From Gilvibacter sp. (GTDB lineage Bacteria; Bacteroidota; Bacteroidia; Flavobacteriales; Flavobacteriaceae), in assembly GCF_013214815.1 (NCBI RefSeq), contig NZ_JABSPU010000024.1, forward strand, positions 1 through 32,997: a stretch of DNA of 32,997 nt, written 5' to 3'. This document shows positions 1-6,116 of the stretch, in pieces; the first letter of the stretch is position 1; each line of letters opens with the position of its first letter. The notes under the pieces were generated by a model, which saw nothing but the letters and a program-made list of their open reading frames with translations, made no database searches and had not been told where the DNA came from. The position numbers were made by a program, and so were the translations under genes.

Positions 1-2067
1 AACATAGTCAAAGTTACGCTCAATATCGTACTTTGTATAGAACTGAATCACACTCTCTCCAGAAGTAGAAAGGTCAATTACACCAGAAGTAAGTGTTCCG
101 TTAGAACTGTTTGTATAAGGAATAGTACTAGAACTTCTCAAAGAACGTGTTCCAGTAAACCCATTCAAAGATGAATTGTTCCATGCTCCAGTAGCTGTCC
201 AATTGGTTAGACTGTCTGTATCTGGATTGTCAGAGAATAATACGGTTGGGTTGTAAACTTTCTCAATTTCTGCCTCATAGATCACGTTTCCGTCATCATT
301 GCGCAAAGAAATAGTGTATGTAAAGGTATCGTCAGCTTGGATGTACGTATCTAAGCTAACTGGGGTTGTTAGGTTTGTCCAAGCACTAGATCCACTAATT
401 CCAAGTCCGTTTGCATTTAAAGTCACTGCAGAACCAGTCATATTGGTTCCTGGAGTCACTACTAAGTCAAAATCACTAGCGGTTTGTCCAACACGCTCAA
501 TACCAAAAGTAAGAGTAGGGTTAAGGCTAGTCACGTCAGACTGAGTCATGTCGTGGAATTTGGCGTATTTACCTCCGTAGTAAATAGAAGACATATAAAT
601 ACGTACTGCACGTTGTGCAATAGGTACGATATCCGTAGATGAAGGCCAGAATCCAGTACCTCCGTGTTCTGGAGTAGTTCCTAAAATATTCTGTCCAGAT
701 CCAGTAGATCCGTTCCCATCGGCAGCTCCACCAACCATCCAGTCGTCAGCAATTCCGTTTGCAGGGGTGAAAATAGTAGCACCAGATACGTAACGGTTGT
801 ATCGCGTCATCTCTGCGTGCCATGCGTGCATTTCATTTTCACGTCCAGTTACGTTTCCAGGAATACCTCCATAAGGGTGTGGAATACTGTTTGCGAACGA
901 GTGGTTCATCAAAACTGTTTGGAAGTCCCTATCAGGGTCTGAACCTGCATCTGGACCATCATACAGCATAAAGTCTCTTAAAATTCGTGATTCTGGCTCA
1001 GAGAAGGCAGAAGGACCACGGTAAGAATCAGAACTAGGAGTCCCTGAAGAACCAGAACCCGCGGTTCCCCAGAAATAGTCAAAGTTTCTGTTCAAATCAA
1101 CTCCACGGCTTGTGTTTCCAGAAGAAGTACTTCCAGAATCTCCGGCATTCACACGTAAGTTCTTACGTTGCAAACCACCACCAGAAGGAGTGATCACTTC
1201 ATTCCAACGCAAACCATCAGGGTTTACCACAGGAATGAAGTAAATTTCGTTATTGTCTAAAAGCTCAGTAACACGGTTATCAACACCGTAGTTCTCAAGC
1301 AAATACCACATGAAGTAAATATTACTCATCAAAGAGCTTACCTCTCTAGAGTGGATCATTGAAGTAAAAAGCATTGCTGGTTTAGATCCCTCAGCAGACG
1401 CCTGATCACTCGTCATACGCACGTAATAGATCGTTTGAGCAGCAAAAGTAGCTGAACCCAATGTATTACCATAAGTAGTCTCTCCTGTTGGACTGGCATC
1501 GGCACGTGCAGACACCAAACCTGGGAATAGGGTGCGCATCTCGTCTAACTCAGCCATAACTTCGTCTACCGTTAAACATCCACCAAAGCTTGCTCCAAGG
1601 TTGAAATTAGTTGGGATAGCCCAGTCAATTTCTGAAGAACCTGTGTACTGCAAGAAACTATCTTGAGTAGTGCTGCTCACAGAACCTTTAGCAGCAATTC
1701 GTTCTGCCTGAACGGCTTTCATTTGTGCCAATTGTGCTTTTGCCAGAGGAAGGTCTTTAGCAGCGACTTCTTCATAGTGCGCGTAGAGATCGTCAATCAA
1801 TACCATATAAGGTATGTTCAAACGATCCAATGTTTTTAACTCTGTTGGCAATAATTCCAACTTGAGTACATCATGTCCAGAAGATGCATCGTGGTCGTGG
1901 GTAACACCACATCTTAGATCGACACCATTGTCGACTAGCATTTTAGACACTTCTGCCGTCACGTTACTAAGTACAACGCGTTTAGCAGTTTCCTGTGCGA
2001 GCAGTCCTGTAGACACAAGCAATGCCATTACAAAAGTAATAGCCTTTAGAGGTAGTTTCGGGTTCAT
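1..2067 (-). CDS. Secreted M14 zinc carboxypeptidase (3' end outside window)
   Basis: The frame reads without a stop from ATG at 2067 to the left edge, 689 codons, so the C-terminus is missing. Residues 1-25 form a signal peptide ending LLAQ. The M14 zinc site is complete: HSRE (H239, E242), a second histidine in NHSF (H389), and the catalytic glutamate in TPEHGG followed by GFWP (E467). A DLNRNF motif lies between them. This predicts a periplasmic or secreted metallo-exopeptidase that trims C-terminal residues from peptides. After about residue 540 the sequence changes to Ser/Thr/Asn-rich beta-type repeats, as in accessory domains of secreted flavobacterial enzymes; a type IX secretion tail might follow, but it lies outside the window. 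The gene is not part of a visible operon. A 16-bp palindrome lies just upstream of the start. Confidence 0.93.
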   Translation of the reverse strand, partial: MNPKLPLKAITFVMALLVSTGLLAQETAKRVVLSNVTAEVSKMLVDNGVDLRCGVTHDHDASSGHDVLKLELLPTELKTLDRLNIPYMVLIDDLYAHYEEVAAKDLPLAKAQLAQMKAVQAERIAAKGSVSSTTQDSFLQYTGSSEIDWAIPTNFNLGASFGGCLTVDEVMAELDEMRTLFPGLVSARADASPTGETTYGNTLGSATFAAQTIYYVRMTSDQASAEGSKPAMLFTSMIHSREVSSLMSNIYFMWYLLENYGVDNRVTELLDNNEIYFIPVVNPDGLRWNEVITPSGGGLQRKNLRVNAGDSGSTSSGNTSRGVDLNRNFDYFWGTAGSGSSGTPSSDSYRGPSAFSEPESRILRDFMLYDGPDAGSDPDRDFQTVLMNHSFANSIPHPYGGIPGNVTGRENEMHAWHAEMTRYNRYVSGATIFTPANGIADDWMVGGAADGNGSTGSGQNILGTTPEHGGTGFWPSSTDIVPIAQRAVRIYMSSIYYGGKYAKFHDMTQSDVTSLNPTLTFGIERVGQTASDFDLVVTPGTNMTGSAVTLNANGLGISGSSAWTNLTTPVSLDTYIQADDTFTYTISLRNDDGNVIYEAEIEKVYNPTVLFSDNPDTDSLTNWTATGAWNNSSLNGFTGTRSLRSSSTIPYTNSSNGTLTSGVIDLSTSGESVIQFYTKYDIERNFDYV

Positions 2068-2085
2068 AACTGTTGATTTAGTGGG

Positions 2086-2101
2086 GCCAATAGCTATTGG
2101 C
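2086..2101. promoter_or_regulatory. 16-bp perfect palindrome upstream of the carboxypeptidase
   Basis: GCCAATAGCTATTGGC is a perfect uninterrupted dyad 18 bases upstream of the ATG at 2067. Its position fits an operator over the transcription start or 5' leader of the carboxypeptidase gene. The regulator is unknown, and a function is inferred only from symmetry and position. Confidence 0.4.
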
Positions 2102-2514
2102 GTGTTCATTTCGCGGATCGAACACAAAGAGGAAATCGAAGTAATTCTTTGTCCTGAGAAACAAGCGGTTAAGTAGGCTCGAATTCGGAATGAAGAATAC
2201 GGGGGTTTCATATTCGATTCGTGGTTAAGGTTAAGTTTAAACGTTTTAGGCTGTAATTCAGCCGTGGACAAAAATGTGTATTAAAATCCATTTGACCAAG
2301 AAAAAACACGATTTTTTTGCACTTCATCCGTAAAAAGTGCATTTCGTCGATGTTTTCAAAGGAGTTGAATTAACAATTGTTAGTTTATTCTTGTAGGAAA
2401 TAATGAGGTGGGTGTAGGTAATACTTTAATTTAGAAGTTTAGGTGGTTTAGGCGCTTCTATAAGTACTGTATCGTTTTGTATTGCAGGAAGTGAATTTGA
2501 GGTAGTAGTAATTT

Positions 2515-2616
2515 GGGCGCCTCCTCTTCGCTAATGCTGCGAAGCACCGCGCTCTACGCTGTATCTTTCCGCTAGCGCGAAAAGGATGCCGCTGCGATCG
2601 CTGGCGCGGGGTGGGG
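2515..2616. repeat. GC-rich structured intergenic element
   Basis: About 100 bases of GC-rich sequence stand out inside an AT-rich gap. Sub-structures include a perfect 6-bp stem CTTCGC/GCGAAG (2526-2544, 7-base loop), the palindrome GCGATCGC, and GCGC-bounded stretches. There is no reading frame. It looks like a dispersed intergenic repeat of the kind found in flavobacterial genomes, but no second copy lies in this window, so repeat status is inferred from composition and structure. Confidence 0.5.
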
Positions 2617-2704
2617 TAAGAATTCATGGCTTTACTCAGTTGAAAGTGCGTTTCCCTAATTACCCTTTGAATTTACTGGGATAAATTATTTCTTTTGACC
2701 AGGT

Positions 2705-3235
2705 ATGAAAATTAGGATTCGAATATTGCTCCTATTAGTCTTGGTGTTAAGCAGTATTTCTTTATTGAATGCTCAGTCTACTAACAAAACAGTGCCTTCA
2801 ATAACCTATGAAGGTATTGCTGTCAGACCCTTTATTGACAGATTAAAGCAAAAAATCCTTTCAGACACTATTAAGTTTAATCGCAATGACCTTGTTCATA
2901 TTAATGGTAGAACAGTCAATAAAGACCCTTATTCAATGTTGATCGTAGTGAACATGAAGTACAGCTACCGATTTGATATAGTGGATTCAGCTTTGGTGAA
3001 GTCATTTGTGCAAGAGATTTTGCAAAGTGAGAACATTTTGTCAATAGACTATATAGAAAAGCCTTACTCTGTGCACTTTGCAGGTACAGTTGCTGATGAA
3101 GGTTTAATTACCACCAAACCCAGAATAAAGTTGAATTTTGAAGTGGGCGGATTAAAATATTTTAAGGGAAGAAAACGAAAGGGTGGAAATAATTTTCTTC
3201 AAATAAGGCCAGGTGAAGTAATGACCTGTACGTGA
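2705..3235 (+). CDS. Orphan secreted protein with a TonB-plug-like C-terminal half
   Basis: This 176-residue protein starts at ATG 2705. Residues 1-23 are a signal peptide (basic MKIRIR, leucine-rich core, LLNAQ), so it is exported. Residues 77-139 follow the pattern of the plug domain of TonB receptors: a hydrophobic strand (SMLIVVN), then ENILSIDYIEK, a short small-residue stretch with GTVADEG, then LITTKP. Receptor plugs typically read D-I-x-S-I-E-V-L-K, a Gly-rich turn, and G-V-I-x-I-T-T-K. No beta-barrel follows, and the tail is basic (GRKRKGG near 155-161). No function can be assigned; the plug resemblance is by eye and unproven. The gene stands alone, between a GC-rich element upstream and tandem hairpin repeats with terminators downstream. 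Confidence 0.75.
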   Translation: MKIRIRILLLLVLVLSSISLLNAQSTNKTVPSITYEGIAVRPFIDRLKQKILSDTIKFNRNDLVHINGRTVNKDPYSMLIVVNMKYSYRFDIVDSALVKSFVQEILQSENILSIDYIEKPYSVHFAGTVADEGLITTKPRIKLNFEVGGLKYFKGRKRKGGNNFLQIRPGEVMTCT

Positions 3236-3239
3236 AGTG

Positions 3240-3306
3240 GAGACTTACCTCGGCTTCGCCTCGGTGAGTCTAAATAGGGAAGCCTTAACAAGCATAAGAG
3301 CCCAAA
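3240..3306. repeat. 67-bp direct repeat, copy 1, with hairpin
   Basis: It is identical to copy 2 (101 bases downstream) except at base 61 (G here, A there). Bases 3241-3271 fold as AGACTTACC/GGTGAGTCT with one G-T pair, an internal TC/TC bulge and a GGC/GCC tip with a TTC loop. It starts 4 bases after the stop of the orphan secreted gene. A hairpin AAAGCT/AGCTTT (3304-3322) follows it. Confidence 0.9.
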
Positions 3307-3340
3307 GCTGCTTCGAAGCTTTATTTCTCATAGCCATAAT

Positions 3341-3407
3341 GAGACTTACCTCGGCTTCGCCTCGGTGAGTCTAAATAGGGAAGCCTTAACAAGCATAAGA
3401 ACCCAAA
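3341..3407. repeat. 67-bp direct repeat, copy 2, with hairpin
   Basis: This is the second copy of the repeat at 3240-3306, with the same hairpin at 3342-3372. It leads into a strong rho-independent terminator. The single mismatch between copies suggests a recent duplication or conversion. Confidence 0.9.
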
Positions 3408-3424
3408 AAGCCCGTCGGGCTTTT
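3406..3424 (+). terminator. Rho-independent terminator after the repeat pair
   Basis: The stem AAAAGCCC/GGGCTTTT has a GTC loop and a T-run at its end. It terminates plus-strand transcription from the orphan secreted gene. Confidence 0.75.
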
Positions 3425-3439
3425 ACTGTGTTTTTTCAC

Positions 3440-3476
3440 ACCCTTTCGCTTTGAAAGCAAGCTTTCAGCTTAGGGT
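3440..3476. other. Hairpin between two terminators
   Basis: The outer stem is ACCCT/AGGGT and the inner stem TGAAAGC/GCTTTCA around a two-base AA loop. It has no T-run of its own on the plus strand. It lies between the terminator at 3406-3424 and the tRNA terminator. Confidence 0.45.
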
Positions 3477-3478
3477 AT

Positions 3479-3516
3479 AAAAAAACCCAGCACCTTCGGT
3501 GTTGGGTTCTTTTTTG
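3479..3516 (-). terminator. Bidirectional terminator of tRNA-Met
   Basis: An 11-bp stem AACCCAGCACC/GGTGTTGGGTT (3484-3508, one G-T pair, TTC loop) is flanked by A-runs and T-runs. Read on the minus strand it sits directly after the tRNA 3' end and ends in seven Ts. On the plus strand it also ends in a T-run. Confidence 0.85.
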
Positions 3517-3590
3517 TAGCGAGAGGGAGACTTGAACTCCCGACCTCCGGGTTATGAATCCGACGCTCTAACCAGCTGAGCTACCTCGCC
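3517..3590 (-). tRNA. tRNA-Met (CAT)
   Basis: On the minus strand the sequence folds into a full cloverleaf: acceptor GGCGAGG with TCTCGCT (two G-T pairs at the ends), D-stem GCTC/GAGC, anticodon loop TTCATAA with CAT, T-stem GGGAG/CTCCC with loop TTCAAGT, and discriminator A. CCA is not encoded. The body matches elongator tRNA-Met rather than initiator (G1-T72 is a pair, not the C1-A72 initiator mismatch). The anticodon stem TCGGA/CCCGG has an A31-C39 mismatch. A CAT anticodon could also be tRNA-Ile2 after lysidine modification; the body is closer to Met. Confidence 0.92.
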
Positions 3591-3605
3591 GTTTTTAACA
3601 GCGAG

Positions 3606-3635
3606 CAAAGATAACAACAAATCTTCTCAAGCCAA
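3606..3635 (-). promoter_or_regulatory. Promoter of tRNA-Met
   Basis: On the minus strand TTG (3635-3633), 19 bases, then TATCTTTG (3613-3606) matches the Bacteroidota consensus TTG-N17-23-TAnnTTTG. Transcription would start a few bases before the tRNA 5' end at 3590. Confidence 0.8.
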
Positions 3636-3736
3636 ATAAAGCGGTCAATTTTTGTTTTATTTTTTTAATTCAAGTTTTATTCTTTTCTACTTTCAAATTA
3701 ATATATATATTGGAGCGTTCCAATCTTAAAAACGTA

Positions 3737-4123
3737 ATGAGCGACAAAGTCAAATACGAAATGGAGTTTCCTATTCATGCGTCTCCATCCCTCTTGTTTC
3801 AATATATTTCTACACCTTCCGGACTCTCAGAGTGGTACGCAGATAATGTGAACTCCAGAGGAGAGCTTTTTACCTTTATTTGGGACGGTAGTGAAGAACA
3901 AGCTAAGCTCATCAGTAAAAAAAGTGGAGAACGTGTCAAATTCCGTTGGATGGAAGATGAGGACACCGACTATTATTTTGAACTCCGAATTCAGGTAGAC
4001 GAGATCACCAAAGACGTTTCTCTAATGGTCACTGATTTTTCAGAGGATGACGAAATGGAAGAAGGTAAAATGCTTTGGGACAATATGATCTCAGAACTCA
4101 AACATATTTTGGGATCGGTTTAA
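3737..4123 (+). CDS. START-like domain protein (AHA1-type fold)
   Basis: This is a 128-residue cytosolic protein of the START/AHA1-like superfamily conserved in Bacteroidota. Seen: FPIHASPSLLFQYISTPSGL followed by SEWYADNV, the usual N-terminal strand-helix of these folds, then a beta-rich middle (FTFIWDGSEE, VKFRWMEDED) and a long C-terminal helix ending SELKHILGSV. The ATG at 3737 (MSDKVKYE) is chosen over an in-frame upstream TTG at 3710 because relatives begin with this stretch. The ligand is unknown. The gene lies ahead of a class IV aminotransferase, in the usual flavobacterial order. A terminator follows the stop. Confidence 0.88.
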   Translation: MSDKVKYEMEFPIHASPSLLFQYISTPSGLSEWYADNVNSRGELFTFIWDGSEEQAKLISKKSGERVKFRWMEDEDTDYYFELRIQVDEITKDVSLMVTDFSEDDEMEEGKMLWDNMISELKHILGSV

Positions 4124-4142
4124 ATCTGGTCCTTATAAGTGG

Positions 4143-4150
4143 TATCTTTG
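4143..4150 (+). promoter_or_regulatory. -7 promoter element of the aminotransferase gene
   Basis: TATCTTTG is an exact TAnnTTTG box 26 bases before the ATG at 4176. No TTG is found at the proper upstream distance. The predicted transcription start falls inside the terminator stem of the previous gene. Confidence 0.6.
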
Positions 4151-4175
4151 CTCCCGTAAAAACGGGAGTTTTTTT
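4151..4175 (+). terminator. Terminator of the START-like gene, ending at the next ATG
   Basis: The stem CTCCCG/CGGGAG has loop TAAAAA and seven Ts. The last T touches the ATG at 4176. Confidence 0.75.
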
Positions 4176-5018
4176 ATGCATATCATTAACGGTACCCTCA
4201 GCTCAGAAACTAGCATTCACGCTAATGACAATCGCGGTTTAAACTACGGTGACGCCGTCTTTGAAACCCTTCGTGTTCAACAGGGAAAGATCCTTTTTTG
4301 GGAAGACCACTATTTTAGACTCATGTCTGCCATGCGTATCATGCGTATGGAGATTCCCATGGAATTCACTCCAGAGGCTTTGAGTGAGCAAATTCAGGAG
4401 TTGGTTAAAGCTCACGAGCTGACTTCCAAAACAGCTGTTGTAAAATTACTGGTCTATCGCAAGACCGGAGGTTTATACCGGCCAGAGCAATTGGATGTAG
4501 CCTATACCATCAGTTTGCGCGCTATTGATTCTCCCTTTTACACCTTAGAGGAATCTGACTATGAGGTAGAGCTATACAAGGATCACTATTTGAGCCCTTC
4601 TTTACTTTCTACTCTAAAAACTAACAATAAGGCCCTACAGGTTCTCGGTAGTATTTATGCCGACGAAAATGATTACCAAAACTGTCTTGTGGTCAATACT
4701 GATAAGCAGATCGTTGAAGCTTTGAACGGGAACTTATTCTTGGTTAAAGGAGATCGTATAAAAACACCACCCATTAGTAGTGGTTGTTTGAACGGCATCA
4801 TGCGAAAGCAGATTCTTAAGCTATTGCTTGAGTTGCCGGATTATTTGATAGAGGAGGGGCCGGTATCACCATTTGAGCTCCAAAAGGCAGACGAGATGTT
4901 TATTACTAATGTGGTACAAGGCATTCGTCCTGTGACCAAATACCGCAAAAAACAGTACACCAATACGGTGGCTAAAGACCTTATTGGAAAATTAAACGCA
5001 CGCGTGCGCTTGTCTTAG
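4176..5018 (+). CDS. Class IV aminotransferase / aminodeoxychorismate lyase-like
   Basis: This 280-residue PLP enzyme has the fold-type IV pattern: N-terminal GLNYGDAVFETLRV with FWEDHYFRL, catalytic lysine K148 in STLKTNNK, phosphate-site stretch EALNGNLFLV (E181), and GCLNGIMR. The short length and the KTNN lysine context favour the PabC (4-amino-4-deoxychorismate lyase, folate pathway) or D-amino acid transaminase subgroup over branched-chain aminotransferases. The exact substrate cannot be fixed from sequence. The gene has its own -7 box and converges with yqgE, the two stops overlapping by 4 bases. Confidence 0.88.
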   Translation: MHIINGTLSSETSIHANDNRGLNYGDAVFETLRVQQGKILFWEDHYFRLMSAMRIMRMEIPMEFTPEALSEQIQELVKAHELTSKTAVVKLLVYRKTGGLYRPEQLDVAYTISLRAIDSPFYTLEESDYEVELYKDHYLSPSLLSTLKTNNKALQVLGSIYADENDYQNCLVVNTDKQIVEALNGNLFLVKGDRIKTPPISSGCLNGIMRKQILKLLLELPDYLIEEGPVSPFELQKADEMFITNVVQGIRPVTKYRKKQYTNTVAKDLIGKLNARVRLS

Positions 5019-5575
5019 TTATAGTGTGGGTTTTCTGGAGCGTTTGACCACAGAGCGTAATCATCTCCAAACTCGATCATTTTTTCCTTCCAGAAATTCT
5101 GATAGCTCATTCCAATGACTTCATTATCGTAAGGGTTTTTCATAACAATCCAGCTGTTGATCTGTATTTCTTCATCCAGCTGCTCGCTGGCCCAGCCCGA
5201 GTACCCTAAAAAGAATCGAATGTCTTCCTGAGAGATCTTGCCTTCTTCTAGGAGCTTCATCACAGCTTCAAAATCACCGCCCCAATAGATTCCACTGGCA
5301 ATCTCAACACTGTCGGGAATCATTTCGGGAATTTTATGGATGAAATAGAGGTTGTCTTGCTCCACAGGCCCACCTTTATAAACCGTAATGTCAGAATCGA
5401 TCTCGGGGATCAGATCATTCAAGGTAAACTCTAAAGGTTTGTTTAGGATAAAACCAACGGCTCCGGCATCATTCACCTCGGCCAGTAAAACCACCGAACG
5501 GTTAAAAGAAACGTCGGTTAAAATAGAAGGCTCTGCAATAAGTAGCACGCCTTTGGTTGGTTTTAGTGTTGGCAT
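5015..5575 (-). CDS. YqgE/AlgH family protein
   Basis: This 186-residue protein has the YqgE/AlgH (DUF179) layout: PTKGVLLIAEPSILTDVSFNRSV at the N-terminus, then GAVGFILNKPLE, VYKGGPVEQD, and the C-terminal FLGYSGWASEQLDEEI. The family is widespread, cytosolic and of unsettled function (AlgH was linked to alginate regulation). It lies downstream of HU on the same strand but behind a strong terminator, so it is read by read-through or by its own promoter, which I cannot see. Confidence 0.93.
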   Translation of the reverse strand: MPTLKPTKGVLLIAEPSILTDVSFNRSVVLLAEVNDAGAVGFILNKPLEFTLNDLIPEIDSDITVYKGGPVEQDNLYFIHKIPEMIPDSVEIASGIYWGGDFEAVMKLLEEGKISQEDIRFFLGYSGWASEQLDEEIQINSWIVMKNPYDNEVIGMSYQNFWKEKMIEFGDDYALWSNAPENPHYN

Positions 5576-5607
5576 AAGTAAATCTAGAAATAAATCCCTA
5601 GAAAAGC

Positions 5608-5632
5608 AAAACCCCGCGATTTGCGGGGTTTT
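5608..5632 (-). terminator. Terminator of the HU gene (symmetric)
   Basis: A 10-bp stem AAAACCCCGC/GCGGGGTTTT with loop GATTT lies 24 bases past the HU stop. A-run and T-run flanks make it usable in both directions. Confidence 0.85.
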
Positions 5633-5656
5633 ACCTTAATTTTATTGCGTTTGTGA

Positions 5657-5929
5657 CTAGTTCACAGAGTTAGATAATTCTGAACCTGCTTTGAATTTTA
5701 CCACGTTTTTAGCAGCAATTTTGATTGTTTTCCCAGTTTGTGGGTTACGTCCTTCACGTGCAGAACGCTTAGAAACAGACCAAGATCCAAATCCAACTAG
5801 AGATACTCTGTTTCCTTTCTTAAGAGCTCCTTCTACATTTCCACAAAAAGACTCTAGTGCTTTTTTAGCTGCTGCTTTAGTGATTCCAGCATCGGCCGCC
5901 ATTGCGTCGATTAAATCTGATTTATTCAT
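5657..5929 (-). CDS. HU-type DNA-binding protein
   Basis: This 90-residue nucleoid protein is a typical HU: MNKSDLIDAMA, the helix pair to residue 40, RVSLVGFGSWSV, the DNA-binding arm with RNPQTGK (residues 61-67) and the final KFKAGSEL. It binds and bends DNA as a dimer. It forms a single-gene unit with a clear promoter at 5983-6012 and a strong terminator at 5608-5632, fitting high expression. Confidence 0.97.
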   Translation of the reverse strand: MNKSDLIDAMAADAGITKAAAKKALESFCGNVEGALKKGNRVSLVGFGSWSVSKRSAREGRNPQTGKTIKIAAKNVVKFKAGSELSNSVN

Positions 5930-5982
5930 AATTTGAACTTTAAATTAAATTAGTGGTTAAACGTTATTATTTTATTGCCTTA

Positions 5983-6012
5983 CAAATTTAATCGGATTAT
6001 CGGTCCATGCAA
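5983..6012 (-). promoter_or_regulatory. Promoter of the HU gene
   Basis: On the minus strand TTG (6012-6010), 19 bases, then TAAATTTG (5990-5983): a full Bacteroidota consensus. The leader to the ATG at 5929 is about 45-50 bases and AT-rich. Confidence 0.82.
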
Positions 6013-6037
6013 GGAATGGCGCGGGAAATGAGCGTTT

Positions 6038-6088
6038 TTGTTAATAACTCGAACCCATTGTTAATAACGGATACACTTAATCGATTAA
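6038..6088. promoter_or_regulatory. Three phased dyads upstream of the HU promoter
   Basis: TTGTTAATAAC occurs at 6038-6048 and again at 6058-6068. Each contains the dyad GTTA-A-TAAC, and the repeat period is exactly 20 bases. A perfect 12-bp palindrome TTAATCGATTAA follows at 6077-6088, centred about 18.5 bases on. The spacing is close to two helical turns. They lie between the fmt stop and the HU -33 element and could be operator sites, but no regulator is known. Confidence 0.4.
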
Positions 6089-6116
6089 ATTCATCCAGCC
6101 CATACTCTGCGCGGGT

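Larger units (their letters stand above)
2068..2704. other. Intergenic gap of about 640 bases
   Basis: No convincing gene is seen. It contains a 16-bp perfect palindrome (2086-2101), AT-rich sequence with a 12-bp palindrome TAACAATTGTTA at 2371-2382, and a GC-rich structured element at 2515-2616. The weak stem GCACTT/AAGTGC (2319-2340) has no T-run on the proper side for either strand, so it is not called a terminator. Confidence 0.7.

Noticed and set aside
1814..2176. Plus-strand open frame over the 5' end of the carboxypeptidase
   Set aside because: It lies antisense to a clear signal peptide and conserved frame, has no family pattern, and its product is Ser/Thr-rich as expected from the reverse of coding sequence.
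2319..2340. GCACTT/AAGTGC stem as a terminator
   Set aside because: The T-run lies before the stem on the plus strand and there is none after it on either strand.
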